From the NCBI RefSeq assembly GCF_004684345.1, contig NZ_CP038469.1, positions 1,984,001 to 2,048,000 on the forward strand: a stretch of 64,000 bases of DNA, in the 5' to 3' direction. Both the position numbers and the translations under genes were made by a program. This DNA is from Citrobacter tructae (GTDB lineage: Bacteria; Pseudomonadota; Gammaproteobacteria; Enterobacterales; Enterobacteriaceae). The notes beneath the pieces are model-generated. The model was not told the DNA's origin. It worked only from the letters and a program-made list of their open reading frames with translations, and made no database searches. Positions 17,266-24,984 of the stretch are shown here, one piece after another; the first letter of the stretch is position 1, and the number at the start of each line of letters is the position of its first letter.

Positions 17266-19538
17266 GCCGCAGCTCCTTCACTTCCTAACAGGGTAATATC
17301 AACAAATTGACTATGAATGGCCGCGCCGGGTGCGCCGGTCGCCATTTTGCCCATATCGGCTGGCGTATCCTTAACTACGTTCTGTACGTTGTAACTAAGT
17401 TTATTGAACCAAGACTCATACATCACAAGGAAATCTTCCGGCACGTTGGTGGTGATTTTGGCGCGCAATTCAACATGACCCGCTTCGTTGAAGACTTTGA
17501 CGCGATCCCCCTCAGCAATCCCCTTTTTCTGCGCGGCAAACGGATGGATATAAACAAACGGTTCTGGCCAGAAAACCTGCATCCAGTCCAGATTCACAAA
17601 CTGTGAGTGCAATCCGTACTGGAGATGAGGCGTAAACAAATGGAACGGTAGCGCGCCTTTGGCACCGGCCTTATATTCCGGCAATGCAGTGTGACCATTT
17701 TCCGCACAGCGTTCTGATTTGAATTCGTACTTGCCCGATGGTGTTTTAAATTTGCGATCGTACCAGGCCGCTGTGCTGACCATTTTCGCTTTGCGCGGTC
17801 CTTCAAGCAGATCGTCCCAGCCCGCAATGCCAAACTGTTTACCCATCGCCTCGTTGAATTCCTGATCCAACCAGCGTTTGGCATCAAACTCCTGTGGAAA
17901 GGTACACGAACCCGGTTCCATTTTATTGATGGTTTTTGACAGCAACGCCGCTATTTCCGGATCGCTCTTACACTCATACAGCGGTTTAATGGCTGGTTCA
18001 TTAACAGACAACCAATAATGCCAATAAGATGAAGAAACATCCCATTGCTCAAAGGTGGTGGTGACAGGTAGCACGATATCCGCATGCTGGACGGTTTCGT
18101 TGAAGAACTGGTCGACACAAACCACCATCTCCAGTTTTTCGAACGCCTTCACCATTTTGTTGCGGTCGAAATCCTGAGCAAACGGGTTTTTAGACGCGAC
18201 CCACAACATACGGATTGGCGGCTCGCTGGCATCGAGGATCCCTTGCGCCGTCTGGTTAATGTTCAGCGCACGGTCGGAGTATTCGCTCTTTTCACTGCTA
18301 TCGCTGACAAACTCACCTACCGGGCCACCAGCCCCCTTCATTCCGACAGAGCCCACTGGCGGTTTCTGCATCATGCCATGGTAGTTGTAGCCCCAAGTCT
18401 GCAGATGGCCATAGCGAGCGCCACCACCTTCAATGCCGATATTGCCGGTCATCGCGACAAATGCGTCGATCGCTCGGACGTTAGCCCCGCCGTTGACATG
18501 GCGCTGCATCCCGTAGCCAATCCACACCGTGGCTGGATTTACCGCGGTGAACTCTTCTGCCAACTCACGGATCACATTGGCCGGCAGGCCACAAATTTCA
18601 GACGCCCACTCGACGGTAACGTGATTGCGCAGGTAGTCTTCAAATTCGTCATAGCCGTGGGAAAAGTTGTTGACGAAGTCCTGATCAACCAGGCCTTTGT
18701 CTACCAGGTGACGCGCCATACCGAGCGCCAGCGCACCATCAGAACCTGGACGAACGCGTAGGTACAGATCGGCTTTGGCTGCGGTTTGCGTCAGCAGTGG
18801 GTCAATCACCACGACCTTCGCTCCTTTCTCGCGAGCCTGATAGATGTACTTCATGGTGTGCATCGAGCACCATGCCGGGTTTGCCCCCCAAATAATAATG
18901 TATTTGGCTTTAACAAAATCCTCCGGGTCGTTACACCACATATCACCCATGTCATAATTCTGAGCGTCAATACCCGCAGGCCAACATGGCGTACCGGCAA
19001 AACGGGTGGTGTAGCCGAGAGAAGACATCATCCCTTCAACGGCATACCCCATCACCCCAAGATTGCCGGAGTATTTTGACAGCGCCAGCCCCAACATTGA
19101 GCCGTCTTTCTTTTTGATTTCCAGCATTTTGCTGGCAATGCGCTGCATCGCCTCATCCCAGGAAACCCGACGCCATTTACCGCTGCCACGGCCATCCTGA
19201 ACCATCGGATACTTAATGCGATCGGGGCTGTATACCCGACGTGGATACGTCAACCCTTTAACACAAGGCGTTCCGTGCGTGAAGGTAGACTCCGGTGCAC
19301 CTTCTACAAAGGTGATAACATCATCCTTCACCCAAGTTTTCAGGCTACAGGTGTCGTAGCAGTTACGCGGACAGGCATTGCGGGAAATTTTATACGTCTT
19401 GGGGTTAAACGGAACCGGCGGCTGTGCATACGCACAGCGGGATGACAACAACCCGCCAGGTAAAGTCGCTACCGTGCCCAGTACAACCAATCCCTTTAAA
19501 AAAGAACGCCTGTTCAGAAGTCCCGGATCATTGCTCAT
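17262..19538 (-). CDS. Molybdopterin oxidoreductase, DMSO-reductase family catalytic subunit
   Basis: A 758-residue Mo-bisMGD enzyme. A twin-arginine signal (RRSFLKGL, about 10-17) predicts folded export to the periplasmic face. The N-terminal cluster motif is C56-x3-C60-x3-C64-x27-C92. In the region where the family ligates molybdenum I see AGTPCWPAG, making C185 the likely ligand; classical DMSO reductases use Ser. The C-terminus has the usual MGD-binding fold (HLFTPHLQYGLHSQF). It is encoded with a chaperone, an Fe-S subunit and an anchor. It is commonly annotated as a DMSO reductase, but the substrate cannot be deduced. Confidence 0.88.
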   Translation of the reverse strand: MSNDPGLLNRRSFLKGLVVLGTVATLPGGLLSSRCAYAQPPVPFNPKTYKISRNACPRNCYDTCSLKTWVKDDVITFVEGAPESTFTHGTPCVKGLTYPRRVYSPDRIKYPMVQDGRGSGKWRRVSWDEAMQRIASKMLEIKKKDGSMLGLALSKYSGNLGVMGYAVEGMMSSLGYTTRFAGTPCWPAGIDAQNYDMGDMWCNDPEDFVKAKYIIIWGANPAWCSMHTMKYIYQAREKGAKVVVIDPLLTQTAAKADLYLRVRPGSDGALALGMARHLVDKGLVDQDFVNNFSHGYDEFEDYLRNHVTVEWASEICGLPANVIRELAEEFTAVNPATVWIGYGMQRHVNGGANVRAIDAFVAMTGNIGIEGGGARYGHLQTWGYNYHGMMQKPPVGSVGMKGAGGPVGEFVSDSSEKSEYSDRALNINQTAQGILDASEPPIRMLWVASKNPFAQDFDRNKMVKAFEKLEMVVCVDQFFNETVQHADIVLPVTTTFEQWDVSSSYWHYWLSVNEPAIKPLYECKSDPEIAALLSKTINKMEPGSCTFPQEFDAKRWLDQEFNEAMGKQFGIAGWDDLLEGPRKAKMVSTAAWYDRKFKTPSGKYEFKSERCAENGHTALPEYKAGAKGALPFHLFTPHLQYGLHSQFVNLDWMQVFWPEPFVYIHPFAAQKKGIAEGDRVKVFNEAGHVELRAKITTNVPEDFLVMYESWFNKLSYNVQNVVKDTPADMGKMATGAPGAAIHSQFVDITLLGSEGAAA

Positions 19539-20089
19539 AGTGATACTCTCGTGTTTAATTCATCAAGCCAAAAAGACAATTTTTCCGCTACGGTTTTCAA
19601 CGCGACGGTTTGTGCATTTATATTTATTTTTTCGATATACCCAGGAACCCAATTCGCAACATACTCCATTGCATAACGATTAAGTGCGACCTGATATTCA
19701 GAAGACGCCCTGGCGTTAGCCGATAATAAAACCGTCAATTCCAATACATAAGAGATATGATCATCAGGAATATTATTCGCGTTATTTATAGATAAGCCTA
19801 TATTTGCCATAAACTCCCGAATGCTCAGGGTGGATTTACCCATCACAAGGGCATCTTCTTCGAGATAAACCGACGCGAACGGCGCGGCCTTTAGCGTCTG
19901 CGGCCCGACAAATAGCGCATTGAAGTCGTACTCCGCTTCCAGCCACTCGCGCTCTGTTAGCGTTGAGGCATTTTTATCCAGGGCTGAATAAGCCTCTTTC
20001 AACGTGGTGCCATCATAAGAGATAAAAAAGTCACGCAACAATAACCCTGTCGATTCAAAGCTCGTCAGGGTTTCATATATTTCACCCAT
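19535..20089 (-). CDS. TorD/DmsD-family chaperone for the molybdoenzyme
   Basis: A 184-residue all-helical protein. Family landmarks are visible: EAEYDFNALFVGPQTLKAAP followed by FASVYLEE (about 62-90), and PDDHISYVLEL near 119-129. Such chaperones bind the Tat signal of their partner, hold it until cofactor is inserted and then release it for export. The gene is first in the operon and overlaps the catalytic gene by 4 nt, so chaperone and client are made together. I found no convincing FNR box in the 160 bp upstream. Confidence 0.85.
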   Translation of the reverse strand: MGEIYETLTSFESTGLLLRDFFISYDGTTLKEAYSALDKNASTLTEREWLEAEYDFNALFVGPQTLKAAPFASVYLEEDALVMGKSTLSIREFMANIGLSINNANNIPDDHISYVLELTVLLSANARASSEYQVALNRYAMEYVANWVPGYIEKININAQTVALKTVAEKLSFWLDELNTRVSL

Positions 20090-20254
20090 GAATTAACCAA
20101 CCATTTATTCATACAACAAATGAAAACGTAATACAGGTTAATATCATAGGGAAAACGCCAAATCTTTCTTTGATAAAACTAATGATCAGGCTAATTAAAG
20201 TAATATTTTATGCGGTATATTGTTTCAAGAATTGACAATCTGAGAGCGCGGAAA

Positions 20255-20285
20255 TAAAAAACCGCCAGTGAGTAACTGGCGGTTT
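20255..20285 (-). terminator. Intrinsic terminator of ahpCF
   Basis: On the minus strand AAACCGCCAG pairs with CTGGCGGTTT (10 bp, 7-nt loop), followed by a T-rich tract. It lies 29 nt past the ahpF stop. Confidence 0.9.
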
Positions 20286-20313
20286 GAGTATTGCAGGTGA
20301 GTCTTACTTCTTT

Positions 20314-21879
20314 TTATGCTGTAGTCGTGCGAATCAAATAATCAAAGGAACTCAGCGACGCTTTTGCACCTTCGCCGGTGGCAATGATAATCTGCTTGTA
20401 CGGTACGGTGGTGCAATCGCCCGCCGCAAATACGCCCTTCACGCTGGTTTCGCATCTGGCATCGATGATGATTTCACCCATGCGGTTACGCTCAACGGCG
20501 CCTTCCAGCCAGTTCGTGTTCGGTAGCAGGCCTATCTGCACAAAAATACCTGCCAGCTCCACATTATGGACGTCGCCACTGACGCGGTCACGGTATTCCA
20601 GACCGGTGACTTTGCTGCCGTCGCCTTTCACTTCGGTGGTCTGCGCATTCAGAATGATATCGACGTTTTTCAGGCTGCGCAGTTTATTTTGCAGAACCTG
20701 ATCCGCCTTCATTTCTGGAGCAAACTCCAGCAGCGTCACGTGTTCAACAATACCAGCTAGATCGATAGCCGCTTCAACGCCCGAGTTACCGCCACCAATC
20801 ACCGCAACGCGCTTGCCTTTGAACAGCGGACCGTCACAATGCGGACAATAGGTTACACCTTTGGTCCGATACTGATCTTCACCCGGAACGTTCATGTTGC
20901 GCCATTTTGCACCGGTAGCAATGATAATGCTGCGTGCTTTCAGCACCGCGCCGGAAGCCGTTTCAATCTGATGTAAGCCGCCTTCCTGCGCTGCCGGAAT
21001 CAGTTTGCTGGCGCTCTGGCTATCAATCACATCAACATCATAATCATCAACGTGTGCTTTCAGCGCACCAGCCAGTTTCTGACCTTCGGTTTTCGGCACA
21101 GAAATGTAGTTTTCGATATCAACGGTATCCAGTACCTGACCGCCAAAGCGTTCGCCCATCAGGCCGGTGCGAATACCTTTACGTGCAGAGTACACCGCTG
21201 CTGCCGCCCCCGCAGGGCCGGAGCCGACGATCAATACATCATAGGCATCGCGCTTATTCAGTTCTTCCGCCGCACGTTTTTCTGCGCCAGTATCCACTTT
21301 CGCCACGATCTCAGTCAGCGTCATACGCCCCTGACCAAACTCTTTGCCGTTCATAAAGACGGCCGGAACGCCCATCACGTTGCGATCGGTAATCTCATTC
21401 TGGAAGGTGCCGCCGTCGATCGCCGTGTGCTTGATACGCGGATTCAGTACGGACATCAAGTTCAGCGCCTGAACAACATCCGGACAATTGTGGCAGGACA
21501 ACGAATAATAGGTTTCAAACTCAAAATCACCGTCGAGATCGCGGATCTGCTCCAGTAACGCCTGCGCCTCTTTTGACGGATGACCGCCGGTCCACAGCAG
21601 CGCCAGCACCAAAGAGGTAAACTCGTGGCCCAGCGGGGAGCCTGCAAAACGCGGCCCCTGGTGAGAACCGGGGTTAGTAATCAGGAACGATGGCTTACGT
21701 ACTGCCAGGGTGTTGTCTTCTTTAAAGGTCACTTTTTCTGACAGTTCAGCAATTTCAGTCAGCAGTTCCTTGATTTCTGCCGATTTAGCGCTGTTATCCA
21801 GCGTAGCAATCAGCTCAACAGGTTTGGTCAGTTTCTCAAGGTAAGCCCTGAGCTGGGTTTTCATATTTGTGTCGAGCAT
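20314..21879 (-). CDS. ahpF: Alkyl hydroperoxide reductase subunit F (AhpF)
   Basis: A 521-residue flavoprotein disulfide reductase that passes electrons from NADH to AhpC. The N-terminal tandem thioredoxin-fold domain carries the CxxC of SCHNC (about 128-132). The FAD domain shows GSGPAGAAAA near 218, the second redox pair lies in TYCPHC (about 344-348), and the NADH site GGGNSG follows. The start at 21879 matches E. coli AhpF (MLDTNMKTQL) and has GAGAGGG upstream; the longer frame to 21912 is not supported. It is cotranscribed with ahpC across a 154-nt gap. Confidence 0.96.
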   Translation of the reverse strand: MLDTNMKTQLRAYLEKLTKPVELIATLDNSAKSAEIKELLTEIAELSEKVTFKEDNTLAVRKPSFLITNPGSHQGPRFAGSPLGHEFTSLVLALLWTGGHPSKEAQALLEQIRDLDGDFEFETYYSLSCHNCPDVVQALNLMSVLNPRIKHTAIDGGTFQNEITDRNVMGVPAVFMNGKEFGQGRMTLTEIVAKVDTGAEKRAAEELNKRDAYDVLIVGSGPAGAAAAVYSARKGIRTGLMGERFGGQVLDTVDIENYISVPKTEGQKLAGALKAHVDDYDVDVIDSQSASKLIPAAQEGGLHQIETASGAVLKARSIIIATGAKWRNMNVPGEDQYRTKGVTYCPHCDGPLFKGKRVAVIGGGNSGVEAAIDLAGIVEHVTLLEFAPEMKADQVLQNKLRSLKNVDIILNAQTTEVKGDGSKVTGLEYRDRVSGDVHNVELAGIFVQIGLLPNTNWLEGAVERNRMGEIIIDARCETSVKGVFAAGDCTTVPYKQIIIATGEGAKASLSSFDYLIRTTTA

Positions 21880-21966
21880 TGTTCTTCCCTCTCTGAAAAC
21901 ATCATCATGCAAGCCGACTTAGCTGGACTGCATTAATGCAACTTGCGTCATGGTGCTGGAATGAAA

Positions 21967-21986
21967 CAGGCGCAAATTTGCGCCTG
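21967..21986. repeat. 20-bp perfect palindrome in the ahpC-ahpF gap
   Basis: CAGGCGCAAA / TTTGCGCCTG, followed by TTTC on the minus strand. It may act as a weak terminator or RNA-processing site between ahpC and ahpF, lowering AhpF relative to AhpC. This role is inferred. Confidence 0.6.
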
Positions 21987-21992
21987 TGGAAT

Positions 21993-22023
21993 GCCGGATG
22001 CAGTGCGTTTATCCGGCCTACAA
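21993..22023. repeat. REP (palindromic unit) element in the ahpC-ahpF gap
   Basis: GCCGGAT...ATCCGGCCTACA is the standard enterobacterial REP hairpin. It lies just after the ahpC stop. REP elements can stabilise upstream mRNA, here ahpC. Confidence 0.8.
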
Positions 22024-22033
22024 ATTATGCGAC

Positions 22034-22597
22034 TTAAATCTTACCAACCAGGTCCAGAGATGGAGCTAATGTGGCTTCGCCTTCTTTCCATTTCGCCGGG
22101 CAAACTTCGCCTGGGTGAGAAGCAACGTACTGTGCAGCTTTAATTTTACGCAGCAGGTCAGATGCATCACGGCCGATACCTTCAGCGGTAACTTCGATTG
22201 CCTGGATGATACCCTGCGGGTCAACAACGAAGGTTGCGCGGTCAGCCAGACCTTCATCTTCACGCATGTTGTCGAAGTTACGGGTCAGGGCGCCAGTCGG
22301 GTCGCCGATCATCGCATATTTGATTTTCGCGATGGTGTCAGAGCTGCTGTGCCATGCTTTGTGCGTAAAGTGGGTATCGGTAGACACGGAATAAACGTCT
22401 ACGCCCAGTTTCTGCAGTTCTTCGTAGTGGTCAGCCACATCGCCCAGTTCGGTCGGGCATACGAAAGTAAAGTCAGCCGGGTAGAAGAAGAACACGCTCC
22501 AGCGACCTTCAGTATCTTTCTCGGTGACTTCGATGAACTCACCGTTTTTGAACGCCTGGTTTTTGAAAGGTTTAATTTTGGTATTAATCAAAGACAT
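22034..22597 (-). CDS. ahpC: Alkyl hydroperoxide reductase subunit C (AhpC), 2-Cys peroxiredoxin
   Basis: A 187-residue cytosolic peroxidase reducing hydrogen peroxide and organic peroxides. The peroxidatic Cys is C47 in DFTFVCPTE and the resolving Cys is C166 in GEVCPAKW; both are present. The protein is almost identical to the E. coli enzyme. The ribosome site ACGGAGGAAGT is strong. OxyR control is expected: an OxyR site lies about 300 bp upstream in the gap shared with dsbG. A terminator-like stem between that site and the ATG raises the question of attenuation or a separate promoter. Confidence 0.97.
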   Translation of the reverse strand: MSLINTKIKPFKNQAFKNGEFIEVTEKDTEGRWSVFFFYPADFTFVCPTELGDVADHYEELQKLGVDVYSVSTDTHFTHKAWHSSSDTIAKIKYAMIGDPTGALTRNFDNMREDEGLADRATFVVDPQGIIQAIEVTAEGIGRDASDLLRKIKAAQYVASHPGEVCPAKWKEGEATLAPSLDLVGKI

Positions 22598-22734
22598 CTG
22601 TACTTCCTCCGTGTTTTCGTTGAGGGATAAGTTAACGAAAATCGTTTATCAGGGCTAATCCGTTTCCTTTATCAAATCAATAAGCGTTAACTAACAACCG
22701 ACTCAACAAATGGTGTTAAACCGTAGCCAAAAGT

Positions 22735-22849
22735 AAAAAGGCCCCCTTTGCAGGGAGCCCATTACCTGAGTTACCCGCGGATAACTTCAGTGCCAGCAGA
22801 CTGGCTAAGTGTTGCGCTCTACATTACCTTAACAAAGGTTGTAACAGCG
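22735..22849 (-). ncRNA. Candidate OxyR-activated small RNA or ahpC leader attenuator
   Basis: From a predicted start near 22849, the minus strand encodes three hairpins. They are ACCTT-TGTT-AAGGT (22839-22826), GCCAG-TCTG-CTGGC (22805-22792) and CTGA(A)GTTA..GGGTAACTCAG (22790-22766). A GC-rich terminator stem follows, GGCTCCCT-GCAA-AGGGGGCC (22759-22740), with a TTTTTACTTTT tail. A promoter with TTGCCC (22879-22884), a 17-bp spacer and TGTAAT (22856-22861) lies next to the OxyR site. No open frame of note exists. It could be a separate RNA of about 115 nt or a leader whose read-through feeds ahpC. I do not recognise it as a named RNA. Confidence 0.5.
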
Positions 22850-22855
22850 ATTGGG

Positions 22856-22884
22856 ATTACATCACCCAACTCAAGAAAGGGCAA
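22856..22884 (-). promoter_or_regulatory. Promoter -35/-10 pair adjacent to the OxyR site, toward ahpC
   Basis: On the minus strand TTGCCC (22879-22884), a 17-bp spacer and TGTAAT (22856-22861). The upstream edge of the -35 is 10 bp from the OxyR site, a normal geometry for OxyR activation. Confidence 0.55.
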
Positions 22885-22894
22885 TCGACGGACT

Positions 22895-22931
22895 GTCGGT
22901 CTTACCTATGTCTGTGATAGGTTTTGCAATT
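22895..22931. promoter_or_regulatory. OxyR-binding site between ahpC and dsbG
   Basis: On the plus strand the four-part OxyR pattern ATAG-N7-CTAT-N7-ATAG-N7-CTAT reads GTCG-N7-CTAT-N7-ATAG-N7-AATT. The two central elements are perfect and the spacing is exact. ahpCF and dsbG are both OxyR targets in E. coli, so one site may serve both directions. Confidence 0.75.
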
Positions 22932-22967
22932 CAGCCCCCTTTCCTTTTGATTTTATAAGGAAAATCA

Positions 22968-23714
22968 ATGTTAAAGCGTACATTACTGTTAGCCCTGTTA
23001 CCTGCGGCCGTACACGCCGAAGACCTCCCGGACGCCGTTAAAGCGATTGAGAAACAGGGCATTACTATCCTGAAGCCGTTTGACGCACCGGGTGGAATGA
23101 AAGGCTACCTGGGAAAATACCAGGATATGGGAGTGACTATCTATGTCACGCCTGACGGAAAGCATGCCATTTCCGGCTATATGTACAATGAGAAAGGCGA
23201 AAACCTCAGTAATGCGCTGATAGAAAAAGAAATCTATGCGCCTGCAGGGCGCGAGATGTGGCAACGCATGGAAAAAGCACCGTGGATTCTGGACGGTAAA
23301 AAAGACGCTCCCGTAATTGTCTACGTGTTTGCCGATCCCTTCTGCCCGTATTGCAAACAATTTTGGCAACAGGCGCGCCCCTGGGTTGATTCAGGCAAAG
23401 TACAGTTACGTACGCTATTGGTTGGCGTGATCAAACCTGAAAGTCCAGCAACTGCCGCGGCAATTCTCGCCGCAAAAGACCCGGCCAAAACCTGGCATGA
23501 CTACGAGGCATCCGCTGGAAAATTAGCACTGCAAATGCCAACGACTCCCCCTGTTGAGCAACTAAAACAATTGAATATAAACCAAAAATTGATGGACGAT
23601 TTAGGGGCCAACGTGACGCCTGCTATTTATTACATGAGCGAGGACAATACGCTGCAACAGGAAGTGGGATTGCCGGAGAAGGATAAACTAAACATTATCA
23701 TGGGCAATAAATAA
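22968..23714 (+). CDS. dsbG: Periplasmic disulfide isomerase/sulfenic acid reductase DsbG
   Basis: A 248-residue dimeric thioredoxin-fold protein. The signal peptide is about 1-17 (ending VHA), followed by the dimerisation domain and the catalytic domain with CPYC at 126-129 (PFCPYCKQFW). DsbG is kept reduced by DsbD and repairs sulfenylated single cysteines in periplasmic proteins. The ribosome site AAGGAAAATC is close to a -10-like TTTTAT, suggesting a short leader directly downstream of the OxyR site. A perfect 12-bp inverted repeat follows the stop codon. Confidence 0.95.
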   Translation: MLKRTLLLALLPAAVHAEDLPDAVKAIEKQGITILKPFDAPGGMKGYLGKYQDMGVTIYVTPDGKHAISGYMYNEKGENLSNALIEKEIYAPAGREMWQRMEKAPWILDGKKDAPVIVYVFADPFCPYCKQFWQQARPWVDSGKVQLRTLLVGVIKPESPATAAAILAAKDPAKTWHDYEASAGKLALQMPTTPPVEQLKQLNINQKLMDDLGANVTPAIYYMSEDNTLQQEVGLPEKDKLNIIMGNK

Positions 23715-23724
23715 AGGTAATAAA

Positions 23725-23761
23725 ATGAGTGATTGTTATCGTTCTCATTACAATCACTCAT
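23725..23761 (+). terminator. Inverted repeat after dsbG, probable terminator
   Basis: ATGAGTGATTGT (23725-23736) pairs perfectly with ACAATCACTCAT (23750-23761), with a 13-nt loop. The following sequence is T-rich but not a clean T-run, so termination efficiency is uncertain. The stem is AT-rich, and it could instead be an operator for the downstream ybdO gene. Confidence 0.5.
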
Positions 23762-23918
23762 CATCATTTAATTTTATCGTAAAAATAACGCTGGATGTGC
23801 TACTTTAGTTTTAGTTAATTATTAATTAAGCACGTAAACATAAATTTTTAGAATGATTAACATTTAAAATATTGCTAAATCTAATTTTTCAAAACCTAAC
23901 CATTACACGAAGGTATGT

Positions 23919-24821
23919 ATGGCAAACCTCTATGATCTCAAAAAATTTGATCTCAACCTGCTGGTCATTTTTGAATGTATTTATCAACATTTGAGCATTA
24001 GCAAGGCAGCCGAAACGCTGTTCATTACGCCATCCGCGGTCAGCCAGTCGCTACAGAGATTACGCACTCAGTTTAATGATCCCCTGTTTATTCGTTCCGG
24101 CAAAGGAATTACCCCTACCGTGACAGGGATAAATCTTCATCACCATCTCGAAAACAATCTCAATAGTCTGGAGCAAACAATCAGCATAATGCACAGCTCT
24201 AACCTGAAGAAGAAATTTATCATTTACAGCCCGCAAATTATAATTGCAACAGGTGTGTTGGCCCTTATTCATTATCTCAGAGATGATTCCAATATCGAAA
24301 TAGAGCACCATGACATATTAATGTCGGCACAAACTGCCGAAGATTTACTGGCATATCGTAAAGCTGATTTGATTATTACACTGTCGCCAATTAATAACCG
24401 GTCAGTTATATGCACACCTTTCAAATCCTGTGACAGCGTATTGGTTTGCAGTAGCACGCATCCCAGAATCAATGAATCCAGCTCTCTTGAACAAATACTG
24501 GAAGAGCAGTTCACATATTATCTCTCTGAAGATCCTGGAATTAAAGCATTCCAGTCAAAAGCGAATTCTTTCCTGACCAATCGTCGCATTGGGTTCTATA
24601 GCGACTCGCTGGTATCTATTGCCAATATTATTGCCAATACGGATATTATTGGTCTGATCCCAGTAGATGTTTATCACTTTTACTCTCCCCTCCTTAAGCT
24701 TAAAAAAATAAATATTGATGTTAATTTACCATCAATACAGCTTTTCTTAATGTATAACCGGGCTTCTCTCAGCAATAATGGATTCGCTGAATTCATCGAA
24801 AAAATCACACGTAGTGATTAA
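23919..24821 (+). CDS. ybdO: LysR-family transcriptional regulator YbdO
   Basis: A 300-residue LysR regulator. The N-terminal winged helix-turn-helix spans about 10-70 (LSISKAAETLFITPSAVSQSLQRLR), followed by a two-lobed effector domain. It aligns with E. coli YbdO at the N-terminus (MANLYDLKKFDLNLLVIFECIYQHLSI, residues 1-27) and more loosely in the effector domain. It stands upstream of ybdN on the same strand with 163 bp between them. The ligand and target genes cannot be read from the sequence. The gene and its flanks are AT-richer than neighbouring operons. Confidence 0.88.
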   Translation: MANLYDLKKFDLNLLVIFECIYQHLSISKAAETLFITPSAVSQSLQRLRTQFNDPLFIRSGKGITPTVTGINLHHHLENNLNSLEQTISIMHSSNLKKKFIIYSPQIIIATGVLALIHYLRDDSNIEIEHHDILMSAQTAEDLLAYRKADLIITLSPINNRSVICTPFKSCDSVLVCSSTHPRINESSSLEQILEEQFTYYLSEDPGIKAFQSKANSFLTNRRIGFYSDSLVSIANIIANTDIIGLIPVDVYHFYSPLLKLKKINIDVNLPSIQLFLMYNRASLSNNGFAEFIEKITRSD

Positions 24822-24984
24822 TAAATTCATGACATGACATATCACTAATTAATTTTTAGTATATAAAGCAAAAAATAATAATTTAAATGAATGCATATTG
24901 CATGCTAAGCATGCTGTAAGCTAGCGTATTTTATTACAACCATTTATTATGACTTTAAATAATGAATTTTAATATGGATTTGAT

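Noticed and set aside
18084..18761. 225-codon open frame on the plus strand inside the molybdoenzyme gene
   Set aside because: It is antisense to a well-supported catalytic subunit with intact motifs. No start signal or recognisable domain.
20090..20254. FNR box for the molybdoenzyme operon
   Set aside because: TTGAT-like and ATCAG-like halves are present (near 20170-20190) but their spacing is 10 bp rather than 4, so I did not call a site.
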